A stretch of DNA of 32,055 nt from an uncultured Lactobacillus sp. (GTDB lineage Bacteria > Bacillota > Bacilli > Lactobacillales > Lactobacillaceae), in the NCBI GenBank assembly GCA_947641735.1, contig CANRQR010000017.1, positions 1 through 32,055 on the forward strand, written 5' to 3'. The notes under the pieces are model-generated. The model saw only the letters and a list, made by a program, of their open reading frames with translations. It did no database searches and was not told the DNA's origin. The position numbers and the translations under genes were made by a program. Positions 7,312-13,917 of the stretch are shown one piece after another; within the stretch, counting starts at the first letter, position 1, and every line of letters starts with the position of its first letter.

Positions 7312-8104
7312 TTCAAATAAATTAACAAAAAAAGACCTTTTTCGAGCAAATTGGCGTTGGCTCTGGGCTAGTCAGTTATCTTGGAACTATGAGAAAATGA
7401 TGGCTCCCGGTTACTTTTACACTGTTTTGCCATTTTTAAAGCGCTGGTACAAAGATGAAGAATTAGTTGAAATGATGCAGATGCAGTCCCAATTCTTCAA
7501 CGTGAATGCATTTGATGGAAACTTTATCATTGGAATGGATTTAGCAATTGAAGAAAAGCAAGGAAGTAAAGCTAAAGAAACAATTGCTGGCTTAAAGACA
7601 GGATTAATGGGACCCTTAGCTGGAGTAGGAGACACAATTTTTGGCGCTATTATTCCTACAATCTGTGGATCAATTGGTGCATATATGGGATTACGAGGAA
7701 ATCCTTTTGGAGCTTTCTTGTGGATAATTGTTAATTTGATTGTTTTATTCACAAGATTTGGCTTTTTAAACCTCGGGTATTCACAGGGAGCAAAATTAAT
7801 TGATTCTGCTTCAGGTAAGTTAAATGCAATTACCGACTCTGCTATTTTACTTGGGGTTACCGTCGTTGGGGCTTTGATACCAACCGTAGTTAACGTGAAC
7901 GTACCTTTTGTATATCGAGCAGGCAAAGTAACATTAAAGATGCAAACAATTTTAAATCAAATTATGCCATCCTTAGTACCTGTCTTACTTGTAGCTTTAG
8001 TTTACTGGTTGCTAGGAAAGAAGCATGTGACCTCCACTAAGATGATCTGGTTTGTTTTGATTTTAGGAATTGTTTTAAGTTACTTCCATATCTTAAGTGC
8101 CTAA
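7301..8104 (+). CDS. PTS mannose-family EIID component
   Basis: A 267-residue ManZ-type EIID. It begins KLTKKDLFRANWRW, then SWNYEKMMAPGYFYTVLPFL and the conserved GLKTGLMGPLAGVGDTIF loop, ending in hydrophobic helices. The ATG at 7301 is preferred over an upstream in-frame ATG (7271) because GAGGGAG sits just ahead of it and family members start near this point; it overlaps the end of EIIC. EIIC/EIID together make the membrane sugar channel served by the EIIAB two genes upstream. Confidence 0.92.
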   Translation: MKTNSNKLTKKDLFRANWRWLWASQLSWNYEKMMAPGYFYTVLPFLKRWYKDEELVEMMQMQSQFFNVNAFDGNFIIGMDLAIEEKQGSKAKETIAGLKTGLMGPLAGVGDTIFGAIIPTICGSIGAYMGLRGNPFGAFLWIIVNLIVLFTRFGFLNLGYSQGAKLIDSASGKLNAITDSAILLGVTVVGALIPTVVNVNVPFVYRAGKVTLKMQTILNQIMPSLVPVLLVALVYWLLGKKHVTSTKMIWFVLILGIVLSYFHILSA

Positions 8105-8188
8105 AGCCAGCTTTAATATTTTTAATGCTGAAATGGAGGCTATTGTTCTATAATTAAAAGAGACAATAAGATTGATAAAGGGACTTTT

Positions 8189-8584
8189 ATGAAAGAAAAA
8201 GAAAAGAACACCATTGTAGGACAATTGCTTACTTTAGATTTATTTGCAATGATTTGTGGCTACTATTTCATTGAGACGATAAATATGTTTGTTAAGCGGC
8301 AAGAATGGTGGTATGACTTACTGGTAGTATTAATCGTAATTTGTGAGATGGTCTATAATTGGCTTCAGTTGCTAAACTATAAGAAAAAAATACCAAATTT
8401 AGTAGTTATCTTAACTAGCATTACATTAAGTGCAATTCTAAGTGGAATATATATTGGTGTGATTTGGGGTAATATTCAAAATAAACAAAGTTACCAAAAC
8501 AACCTAGTTCTAGCAGCTATTTGGATATGTATGCTAGTAATTGGCAACATAGTTTTGTGGAATAGATATAAGAAAAATAATTAA
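8189..8584 (+). CDS. Small four-helix membrane protein of unknown function
   Basis: 131 residues with about four predicted membrane segments (residues ~12-28, ~40-58, ~66-90, ~102-122) and a basic tail (RYKKNN). AAAGGGAC lies about 6 nt before the ATG. I recognise no family. It follows the EIID gene by 84 nt and ends at a shared bidirectional terminator. A TATAAT at 8150-8155 could be a -10 for its own transcript but its -35 is poor, so it may be read with the PTS operon. Many man operons end with a ManO/DUF956 gene; this protein does not look like one. Confidence 0.75.
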   Translation: MKEKEKNTIVGQLLTLDLFAMICGYYFIETINMFVKRQEWWYDLLVVLIVICEMVYNWLQLLNYKKKIPNLVVILTSITLSAILSGIYIGVIWGNIQNKQSYQNNLVLAAIWICMLVIGNIVLWNRYKKNN

Positions 8585-8628
8585 AAAATGCATTATTACT
8601 AGTTTGAGATTAGTAATAATGCATTTTT
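8584..8628. terminator. Bidirectional terminator between the membrane protein gene and luxS
   Basis: A perfect 18-bp inverted repeat, AAAAATGCATTATTACTA (8584-8601) and its complement (8611-8628), around a 9-nt loop. T-runs on both strands serve the two convergent genes. Confidence 0.95.
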
Positions 8629-8645
8629 ATATTTATTCAGAAAAA

Positions 8646-9122
8646 TTATTCTACAACATTTCTTTCAAATGGATCGTCAGAAATTCCTTTTTCTAAAATA
8701 TCTCTTGACCACTGTTTAGCAGAAAATAGGGAGTGATCCCGATAATTGCCACAAGATTCAATAGTAGTACCAGGAACGTCTTCCCATTGAATCTTGTCGC
8801 GAATTTCTTCAAGCGATTCTTTAAGTGCCTTAGCTACCTCTGTAGTGGATGGAGTACCCCAAACTAAGAGGTGGAAGCCGGTGCGACAACCAAATGGTGA
8901 ACAATCAATATAACCATCAATGCGGTCACGTAATAATCCAGCTAATAGGTGTTCAATGGTATGCAAGCCTCCAGTAGGAATTGCATTTTCATTAGGCTGA
9001 ACCAAACGAAGATCAAAATTACTAATTTTATCGCCTTTTTGTCCTTCTTCAACAGTAATTAAACGAACGTAAGGTGCCTTAACTTTAGTATGATCTAATT
9101 CAAAACTTTCAACTTTACCCAT
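8646..9122 (-). CDS. luxS: S-ribosylhomocysteine lyase LuxS
   Basis: 158 residues, normal LuxS length. It splits S-ribosylhomocysteine to homocysteine and DPD, the autoinducer-2 precursor, in the activated methyl cycle. Metal ligands His54 and His58 ([11 protein letters not shown]) and Cys124 (ESCGN) and the catalytic Cys79 (SPFGCRTG) are present. The ATG at 9122 ([11 protein letters not shown]) is chosen over an earlier in-frame start because GGAGGG lies 8 nt upstream and all LuxS proteins begin here. It starts 14 nt after the MetE-like gene, so homocysteine producer and homocysteine methylating enzyme are co-transcribed. The T-box upstream of that pair should regulate both. Confidence 0.97.
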   Translation of the reverse strand: MGKVESFELDHTKVKAPYVRLITVEEGQKGDKISNFDLRLVQPNENAIPTGGLHTIEHLLAGLLRDRIDGYIDCSPFGCRTGFHLLVWGTPSTTEVAKALKESLEEIRDKIQWEDVPGTTIESCGNYRDHSLFSAKQWSRDILEKGISDDPFERNVVE

Positions 9123-9136
9123 AATATTTCCCTCCG

Positions 9137-10246
9137 TTAAAAACTTTTCCAAATATTATTTGCTATCTTAACAACAAATTTAATCTTTTTCCATTGATCA
9201 GCTTCACTTAAAATGTTTCCTTCTTCAGTAGAAGCAAAGCCGCATTGGGTACTTAGAGCCAGATTATCCAAGGGTACTAATTGGCCGGCTTCCGTGATGC
9301 GTTTTGCGATTGCAACTGGATCTTCTAATTCGCCATTTTTTGAAGTAATCAAGCCAAGAACAATGGTGACATTATCACGATTATTCCAAATTCGCTTAAT
9401 TGGTTTCAAATCACCAGCACGATCACTGTCATATTCTAAGAAAAAGCGATCATAGTTTAACTGACCAAGATATTTTGCAATTGGTTCATATCCACCAGAA
9501 AAAAGAAAAGTAGACTTGAAATTTCCACGACAAATATGTGTAGCAATTGTTAGATCAGCAGGCAGATTTTCTATTGACTTATTAATTACATAAACAGACT
9601 CTTCTGCTAATTGAACATATTTTTCATGTTCTTTGGGATCATTTTGCGTTTCATTTAATTTACTGATCAAAAAAGCCCAGGTAGTATCATCAATTTGAAT
9701 ATAGCGACAACCTAAATCATAAAAATGTTTGATTGTTTTATTGTAGGCTGTAGCTAGGTCGTCCAAGTAATCTTTTTTATTATCGTAGAAGTTAGGCCAA
9801 TTATCAGAGCGATTGTCCCTAAATAGGAGAGTTGGGGAAGGAATAGTTTGCTTAGCAATTGCATTTTTTACATTAGCATTAACAAACTTAAATGCATCAA
9901 AAAATGGATGGTCAGGATTATAGGCAATTTTTCCAGATAGTTCTGCATTATCGGTCCTAGTTTTAGCTCCGTAGAACTTATAGCTCTCTTTGTAATCATA
10001 TTTGGCAACGCCATTTAATCCCCACAAGAAGTCAAGATGCCACCAACTACGACGAAATTCACCATCTGTGACTGCTGTTAATCCTAATTCTTCTTCTTTT
10101 TGAATTAGCTTTTTAATTTCTTGATCTTCAATTTTAGTTAACTCTTCTTGTGAGATCTTTTCCTGGTTGAAATTCTTTCTTGCTTCTTTTAATTCTTCTG
10201 GTCTTAAGAAACTACCAACAATATCGTAATGTGCTAATTTTGTCAT
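9137..10246 (-). CDS. MetE-like cobalamin-independent methionine synthase (YxjG/YxjH family)
   Basis: A 369-residue single-barrel homologue of the C-terminal half of MetE. It likely methylates homocysteine to methionine in the cytoplasm; the methyl donor for this short family is not settled. Zinc-site residues appear as HICRGNF (His and Cys) and LSTQCGFAS (second Cys). Other family segments are [14 protein letters not shown] at the N-terminus, [18 protein letters not shown] and [12 protein letters not shown]. The ATG at 10246 is preferred to a TTG one codon earlier; AGAGGTAG precedes it. It forms a two-gene operon with luxS, which regenerates homocysteine, and sits behind a T-box leader. Confidence 0.92.
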   Translation of the reverse strand: MTKLAHYDIVGSFLRPEELKEARKNFNQEKISQEELTKIEDQEIKKLIQKEEELGLTAVTDGEFRRSWWHLDFLWGLNGVAKYDYKESYKFYGAKTRTDNAELSGKIAYNPDHPFFDAFKFVNANVKNAIAKQTIPSPTLLFRDNRSDNWPNFYDNKKDYLDDLATAYNKTIKHFYDLGCRYIQIDDTTWAFLISKLNETQNDPKEHEKYVQLAEESVYVINKSIENLPADLTIATHICRGNFKSTFLFSGGYEPIAKYLGQLNYDRFFLEYDSDRAGDLKPIKRIWNNRDNVTIVLGLITSKNGELEDPVAIAKRITEAGQLVPLDNLALSTQCGFASTEEGNILSEADQWKKIKFVVKIANNIWKSF

Positions 10247-10281
10247 CAAATCTACCTCTTGATTCTAACTAAAAATGTCTT

Positions 10282-10383
10282 TTAAATATTATCTGAAGAT
10301 CCGCTGACAAGAGGGATCATAGAATGTAAGCTGCACATTCGATTAAATACCTGTTCACTAAAATATTCTTTTTTGATATGCAA
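10282..10383 (-). CDS. Possible 33-codon small ORF between the T-box terminator and the MetE-like gene
   Basis: A TTG start lies 6 nt after a very strong Shine-Dalgarno AAAGGAGGG (minus strand, about 10390-10398). It encodes HIKKEYFSEQVFNRMCSLHS and so on, ending SSDNI with TAA, 35 nt before the MetE-like start. It lies downstream of the T-box terminator, so it would be expressed only on read-through. No known family. It may be a real microprotein, the decayed start of a former first gene, or chance with a fortuitous SD. Confidence 0.35.
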   Translation of the reverse strand: MHIKKEYFSEQVFNRMCSLHSMIPLVSGSSDNI

Positions 10384-10425
10384 AATAATCCCTCCTTTGA
10401 ATTTAATAAACTAACTAAGCAAAAG

Positions 10426-10720
10426 AAAAAGCGCCCCAAGTATAGTTATTACACTACACTAGGGACGCTTAATAGCGTGTTACCACCCTGCATTCGAATT
10501 AATCTTACAATTAATTCCTCACTAAGTACTCCAACATTTGGAAGACTCGGACATGATAACGAACGTCAATCGTAAATTGCTTACTTAAATTAGCTTGCAC
10601 TTTAATTTAGCTCCAAGACCATCTTCATTACATCAGCAACATCGACTTGCACCTAATCCGACTCTCTGGGGGATGCTTTAAGTAATTACTCATCTTTTCT
10701 AAGCTTTAATTAATTTTGTT
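10426..10720 (-). promoter_or_regulatory. T-box riboswitch leader, probably methionine-specific, of the metE-like/luxS operon
   Basis: On the minus strand the conserved T-box AGGGTGGTAACACGC spans 10489-10475. It is followed by a strong terminator (AGCGTCCCTAGTGTAGTGT pairing with TATACTTGGGGCGCT, 10470-10431) and a T-run. Upstream lie AGAGAG (about 10667-10662) and GGTGCAAGTC, recognisable stem I pieces. ATG-A in TAATGAAGATGG at 10628-10626 sits where the specifier codon is expected, before GGAGC. A Met specifier fits the operon. Uncharged tRNA-Met would stabilise the antiterminator and switch on the genes. The T-box is clear; the specifier assignment is inferred from partial alignment by eye. 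Confidence 0.88.
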
Positions 10721-10726
10721 GTCATA

Positions 10727-10755
10727 ATATTACAACGCTTAAAAAATAATGTCAA
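10727..10755 (-). promoter_or_regulatory. Promoter of the T-box/metE-like/luxS transcript
   Basis: On the minus strand TTGACA (10755-10750), 17-nt spacer, TAATAT (10732-10727): a near-consensus sigma-A promoter starting only 18 nt beyond the tcyP stop codon. This places the T-box transcript start near 10720. Confidence 0.85.
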
Positions 10756-10772
10756 TAAAAATTTTTAGTAAG

Positions 10773-12161
10773 CTATTCAACTTCAGCATCTACATCAGAT
10801 TTTTCATTATTAAAAGTATTCCAGTTTAGTTCTCCGGTACGCTTAGCAGTGATAACACCAGCAACCATTGAGTCGTTAACGTTAAGGGCAGTTCTAGCCA
10901 TATCAACAACTGGGTCAATAGCAATTAAAACACCTAAAACTGTTACTGGTAGGTTAAGAGCACCTAAGACCATTAGAGTAGTAAATGTAGCACCGCCACC
11001 AACACCGGCAACGCCGAAACTAGAAATAACGTCAATTACAACTAAACTTAAGACAAATTGCCATGAGAAAATGTTAACTCCAACAAGTGGGGCAGTGATT
11101 GCTGCTACCATTGATGGATAAATACCTGCACATCCATTTTGACCAATAGTTAAACCAAAGCTAGCGGCAAAGTCGGCAATGGTATCACTTACTCCCATTG
11201 ATTCACGTTGAGTACGTACGTTAAGTGGTAAACTACCACCACTAGTTCTAGAAGTGAAAGCAAAAACTAAGACAGGCCATGCCTTCTTGAAGTAGGTGAT
11301 TGGATTAATTCCGTTAATTAAAAGTAGAACTGCATGAACAATGAACATAACAGCAATTGCAAGGTAAGCAGCAACGATAAAGACAAGTAGTTTACTCATT
11401 GTTGCAAAACTGTTAGTTGCAGTGGTTCTAGCAATCAAAGCAAAAATTCCATAAGGAGTGAGTTCAAGTACAATCTTAACTATGCGCATGATAACTGCAC
11501 GTAAGGCTTGAATACCGCGTGCAAATGTAGCAGCTACATCTGCTTTTTCTTTCTTAATTTGTAAGAAGGCGATTCCAACAAAAATAGAAAAAATTACTAC
11601 TGCAATTGTGCTAGTTGAGCGCATTCCAGCAAAATCTGCAAAAATATTTTGTGGGAAGAAGGATGTTATTTGTTGAGGAAGGGTCAAGCCTTTTAATTGA
11701 GCTTGATGATCTTTAATAGAGGTAAGAGCAGTGGAGGATGCAGACATTCCTTTAGCAAAGCCAGCCCCACCTAAATTAAAAATAGCTACACTACTGAAAC
11801 CTAAGAAGGAAGCAACAGCTGTAGTTCCTAACAAAATAGCTAAAACACTGGTAGCAATTTTTCTAATCTTAGTAGTCATTTTTAGTTGAGTGAATGCACC
11901 AACTAAAGAAACAAAGATTAGAGGAATTACTAGCATTTGTAGTAAGGAAACATAGCCATCTCCAACAATAGAAATCCAGTCGATACTATTTTTTACAATA
12001 TTACTATTAGCACCGAACATTAATTGAAGGGAAACTCCAAAGACGATTCCGACGATAAGGGAGAGGAATACTAATTTAGTAAATCCCCAATTCTTTTTAT
12101 GTAAGTAAGCCATACCAGCTAGAATCGCGATGGCCACTAAAACAACGAGAGTAGTTTGCAC
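10773..12161 (-). CDS. tcyP: L-cystine uptake transporter, TcyP type (dicarboxylate/amino acid:cation symporter fold)
   Basis: 462 residues, matching Bacillus TcyP (about 463). It opens QTTLVVLVAIAILAGMAYLH, then WGFTKLVFLSLIVGIVFG. It carries the symporter-fold signatures SLLQMLVIPLIFVSLVGAF, the serine-rich FAFTSRTSGGSLPLNVRTQ hairpin and GVAGVGGGATFTTLMVLGAL. It imports cystine, which is reduced inside to cysteine. The start is taken as GTG at 12161, with TTGGAG 9 nt upstream; reading the frame further upstream runs into the terminator and is rejected. A Cys-rich leader ORF and terminator precede it, supporting a sulfur amino-acid role. No terminator separates it from the next promoter, so some read-through into the T-box unit is likely. 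Confidence 0.9.
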   Translation of the reverse strand: MQTTLVVLVAIAILAGMAYLHKKNWGFTKLVFLSLIVGIVFGVSLQLMFGANSNIVKNSIDWISIVGDGYVSLLQMLVIPLIFVSLVGAFTQLKMTTKIRKIATSVLAILLGTTAVASFLGFSSVAIFNLGGAGFAKGMSASSTALTSIKDHQAQLKGLTLPQQITSFFPQNIFADFAGMRSTSTIAVVIFSIFVGIAFLQIKKEKADVAATFARGIQALRAVIMRIVKIVLELTPYGIFALIARTTATNSFATMSKLLVFIVAAYLAIAVMFIVHAVLLLINGINPITYFKKAWPVLVFAFTSRTSGGSLPLNVRTQRESMGVSDTIADFAASFGLTIGQNGCAGIYPSMVAAITAPLVGVNIFSWQFVLSLVVIDVISSFGVAGVGGGATFTTLMVLGALNLPVTVLGVLIAIDPVVDMARTALNVNDSMVAGVITAKRTGELNWNTFNNEKSDVDAEVE

Positions 12162-12186
12162 TATATTCAACTCCAATTCTAAGCAA

Positions 12187-12223
12187 ACAAAAAAGAGCCA
12201 TTGGCCTAATGCCAACAGCTCTT
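12187..12223 (-). terminator. Attenuator terminator upstream of tcyP
   Basis: On the minus strand GAGCTGTTGGC (12221-12211) pairs with GCCAATGGCTC (12205-12195, two G-U) followed by a T-run (12194-12187). It lies between the Cys-rich leader ORF and tcyP, 25 nt before the tcyP start, so it must be bypassed for the transporter to be expressed. Confidence 0.88.
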
Positions 12224-12253
12224 GAGAAAAACCATAGTTATAACTTTGAAAAG

Positions 12254-12364
12254 CTAGTTTCTAACTAGAGAAATTCTTGAACGAACTAATGACTGTACGC
12301 CAAATAATTGCCAAATTTTTTGACAATTGCAACAACAAGAATTTGCTTGACGTACATTAAACAT
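12254..12364 (-). CDS. Cysteine-rich leader peptide of the tcyP attenuator (36 codons)
   Basis: ATG at 12364 follows AAAGGAG (12380-12374) with 9-nt spacing and encodes MFNVRQANSCCCNCQK, then IWQLFGVQSL and a tail ending LVRN before TAG. Cys codons 10, 11, 12 and 14 (12337-12323) cluster in one spot. Outer arms TTGACGTACA/TGTACGCCAA (plus-strand 12347-12356 and 12294-12303) enclose the Cys codons, and an inner hairpin (12306-12328) has its first arm starting at codon 13. The stop codon lies in a hairpin (12254-12268). AGCTTTT there (12255-12249) can instead pair with AAGAGCT in the terminator arm (12223-12217). The model: scarce Cys-tRNA stalls the ribosome and favours antitermination; the role is inferred from architecture. 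An in-frame ATG two codons earlier is too close to the SD. Confidence 0.82.
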   Translation of the reverse strand: MFNVRQANSCCCNCQKIWQLFGVQSLVRSRISLVRN

Positions 12365-12397
12365 AATCATTAGCTCCTTTCTTACTTTTCACAAGTT

Positions 12398-12426
12398 ATA
12401 TTATCGTATAACTTACTTTTAGTCAA
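12398..12426 (-). promoter_or_regulatory. Promoter of the Cys leader/tcyP transcript
   Basis: On the minus strand TTGACT (12426-12421), 17-nt spacer, TAATAT (12403-12398). The predicted start near 12391 leaves only about 10 nt before the leader SD, the compact layout expected when the leader ORF itself is the sensor. Confidence 0.85.
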
Positions 12427-12504
12427 CATCTAATTTTAAAAATAATTTATATTCCATAAATATATATTATGCCAACTTTATATATAAAATACTGCATATA
12501 ATCA

Positions 12505-12533
12505 TTGCAAGCCCTTTCGTTAGTGGGTATAAT
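12505..12533 (+). promoter_or_regulatory. Promoter of the first PAS-like protein gene
   Basis: TTGCAA (12505-12510), 17-nt spacer, TATAAT (12528-12533), 38 nt before the start codon. It is divergent from the tcyP promoter. Confidence 0.8.
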
Positions 12534-12570
12534 CAGGTTGAAGAGACGTAGATTTATGAGGTGAAATAAA

Positions 12571-13305
12571 ATGGCAGAACCTAAATGGTTACAAGACTTA
12601 AAAGAAGAAGATTATATTAAAGAGGATTTTGATGCTACTGGTAAATCACGCTACACAGTCGAAGGTGTAGATAAAAATGATCCAGATTGGTTAAATAAAG
12701 CTGCTAAAAAAGTACATGCAGCTGAAGGGGACGACTATGTAAAGCTTGATGCTGGACTTCTTACTGTTAACCAAATTAACTGGATGCTTCGTCGTGCATT
12801 TGGTGAATTAACTTATGTAGATGATAATAATCAATTCTTGTGGTATAACAGACCAACTGATCCAAATAAGAAAATGCTCGCTAAACGTACGCCAGATCAA
12901 GTTGGTGATACAATGGGCGCTGTTCATCCAGATATTCGTAATGTTATTCCTGAAGCCAAGAAAGTTATTTATGCTTTAAGAAACAAGATAGATGGTCATG
13001 ATGAAGTGAAAATGCCCGTACCTAATGGCAATCGCCATAAGTTGATTCTCCATGACTACAAGCGAATTGAAGATGACGAAGGAAATTACGTGGGAACTTA
13101 TGAATGGGTACAAGATATTTATCCATTTGTGAAGTACTTCTGTGAAACTACTGGTCAAAAGCTAGTAGATGATCCGGATGCTACAACGGGTGCAACTTAT
13201 AAGAGGGATGAAGTTGATACTGCAACTGGTGCATCTAAGCATGAAGAGCATGTGGAAAAGAAGCAAGAAGAAACTGATACAAGTTCCGGTGCTTCAGAGT
13301 ATTAA
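12571..13305 (+). CDS. PAS-domain-like (PAS_10/DUF438-C type) protein with C-terminal GAS-motif repeats
   Basis: 244 residues, soluble and acidic, with no signal or membrane segment. Residues ~45-205 resemble the PAS-like domain found at the end of DUF438 proteins: DYVKLDAGLLTVNQINWML, LTYVDDNNQFLWYNRP, VHPDIRNVIPEAKKVI, then EWVQDIYPFVKY and TGQKLVDDP. The last ~45 residues are charged and hold three spaced copies of a short motif: DATTGATY, DTATGASK and DTSSGASEY at the extreme C-terminus. A paralogue with the same core and ending lies at 19783-20319. PAS domains sense ligands or partners; no output domain is present, and ligand and role are unknown. GAGGTG precedes the ATG. Monocistronic, with its own promoter and terminator. 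Confidence 0.8.
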   Translation: MAEPKWLQDLKEEDYIKEDFDATGKSRYTVEGVDKNDPDWLNKAAKKVHAAEGDDYVKLDAGLLTVNQINWMLRRAFGELTYVDDNNQFLWYNRPTDPNKKMLAKRTPDQVGDTMGAVHPDIRNVIPEAKKVIYALRNKIDGHDEVKMPVPNGNRHKLILHDYKRIEDDEGNYVGTYEWVQDIYPFVKYFCETTGQKLVDDPDATTGATYKRDEVDTATGASKHEEHVEKKQEETDTSSGASEY

Positions 13306-13324
13306 TTGAATAGAAGTTGAAAAT

Positions 13325-13376
13325 AAAAATACCGTTAAATCTTGGTAGTAGTGAACCTTGATTTAGCGGTATTTTT
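13325..13376. terminator. Bidirectional terminator between the PAS-like gene and mscL
   Basis: AAAAATACCGTTAAATC (13325-13341) pairs with GATTTAGCGGTATTTTT (13360-13376, one G-U) around an 18-nt loop. T-runs on both strands serve the convergent genes. Confidence 0.9.
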
Positions 13377-13420
13377 GTTTTGATCAATATAGAGAAATTG
13401 AATTAGATAAAAATATTATT

Positions 13421-13795
13421 CTACTTATTCTTTTCTTGCAATAAGTCACGAATTTGGCGAAGATATATTTCTTCGTTAGTTGGTGCAGGATCTTCTTCAA
13501 CTTCTTTTTTAGGTGTAATTTTGTTAACTAATTTAATTAAGAAGAAGACAACTAGAGCAATAATTAAGAAGTTAATAACAGCATTTAAGAAACTACCGTA
13601 TTTAAATGTAGCTTCACCAATAGTGAATTTTAAGTTGGAAAGGTCAATTTTTCCAATAAATAATCCAATTAGAGGATTAATTAAATCTTTGACTAAAGAA
13701 TTTACAATTGCTGTAAAAGCAGCCCCGATAATAACCCCGACAGCTAAATCCATCATGTTACCCCGAGAAATAAATTCTTTGAATTCTTTAACCAT
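13421..13795 (-). CDS. mscL: Large-conductance mechanosensitive channel MscL
   Basis: 124 residues, a normal MscL. It begins [20 protein letters not shown], runs into TM1 ([20 protein letters not shown]) with the gate region, and has TM2 at [20 protein letters not shown]. The cytoplasmic helix carries [13 protein letters not shown], the C-terminal bundle. It forms a homopentameric membrane pore that opens on osmotic down-shock. AAAGGAG precedes the ATG. Monocistronic, sharing the terminator with the PAS-like gene. Confidence 0.97.
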   Translation of the reverse strand: MVKEFKEFISRGNMMDLAVGVIIGAAFTAIVNSLVKDLINPLIGLFIGKIDLSNLKFTIGEATFKYGSFLNAVINFLIIALVVFFLIKLVNKITPKKEVEEDPAPTNEEIYLRQIRDLLQEKNK

Positions 13796-13878
13796 GGTTG
13801 ATCTCCTTTCAAAAAATACTTACTTAATTAAAAATTATATCGAAAGTAGAAATGATAACGCTAGAAAAATGCCTATAG

Positions 13879-13910
13879 AAAAAACGTTAGAAATTAATCT
13901 AACGTTTTTT
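13879..13910 (-). terminator. Terminator of the Mub-repeat adhesin gene
   Basis: A perfect 13-bp inverted repeat AAAAAACGTTAGA (13879-13891) and TCTAACGTTTTTT (13898-13910) with a 6-nt loop, just past the adhesin stop codon. It is symmetric and could act on both strands. Confidence 0.93.
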
Positions 13911-13917
13911 AAGATAA

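Noticed and set aside
7417..7926. 169-codon minus-strand ORF within EIID
   Set aside because: Antisense shadow of the EIID gene; composition reflects the membrane-helix codons on the other strand.
10378..10575. 65-codon plus-strand ORF
   Set aside because: It lies antisense to the T-box leader and terminator, has no SD, and its product is unlike any protein.
12162..12215. N-terminal extension of TcyP (MALGQWLFFVCLE...)
   Set aside because: This reading frame crosses the attenuator terminator hairpin and T-run; the GTG at 12161 with its own SD matches family length.
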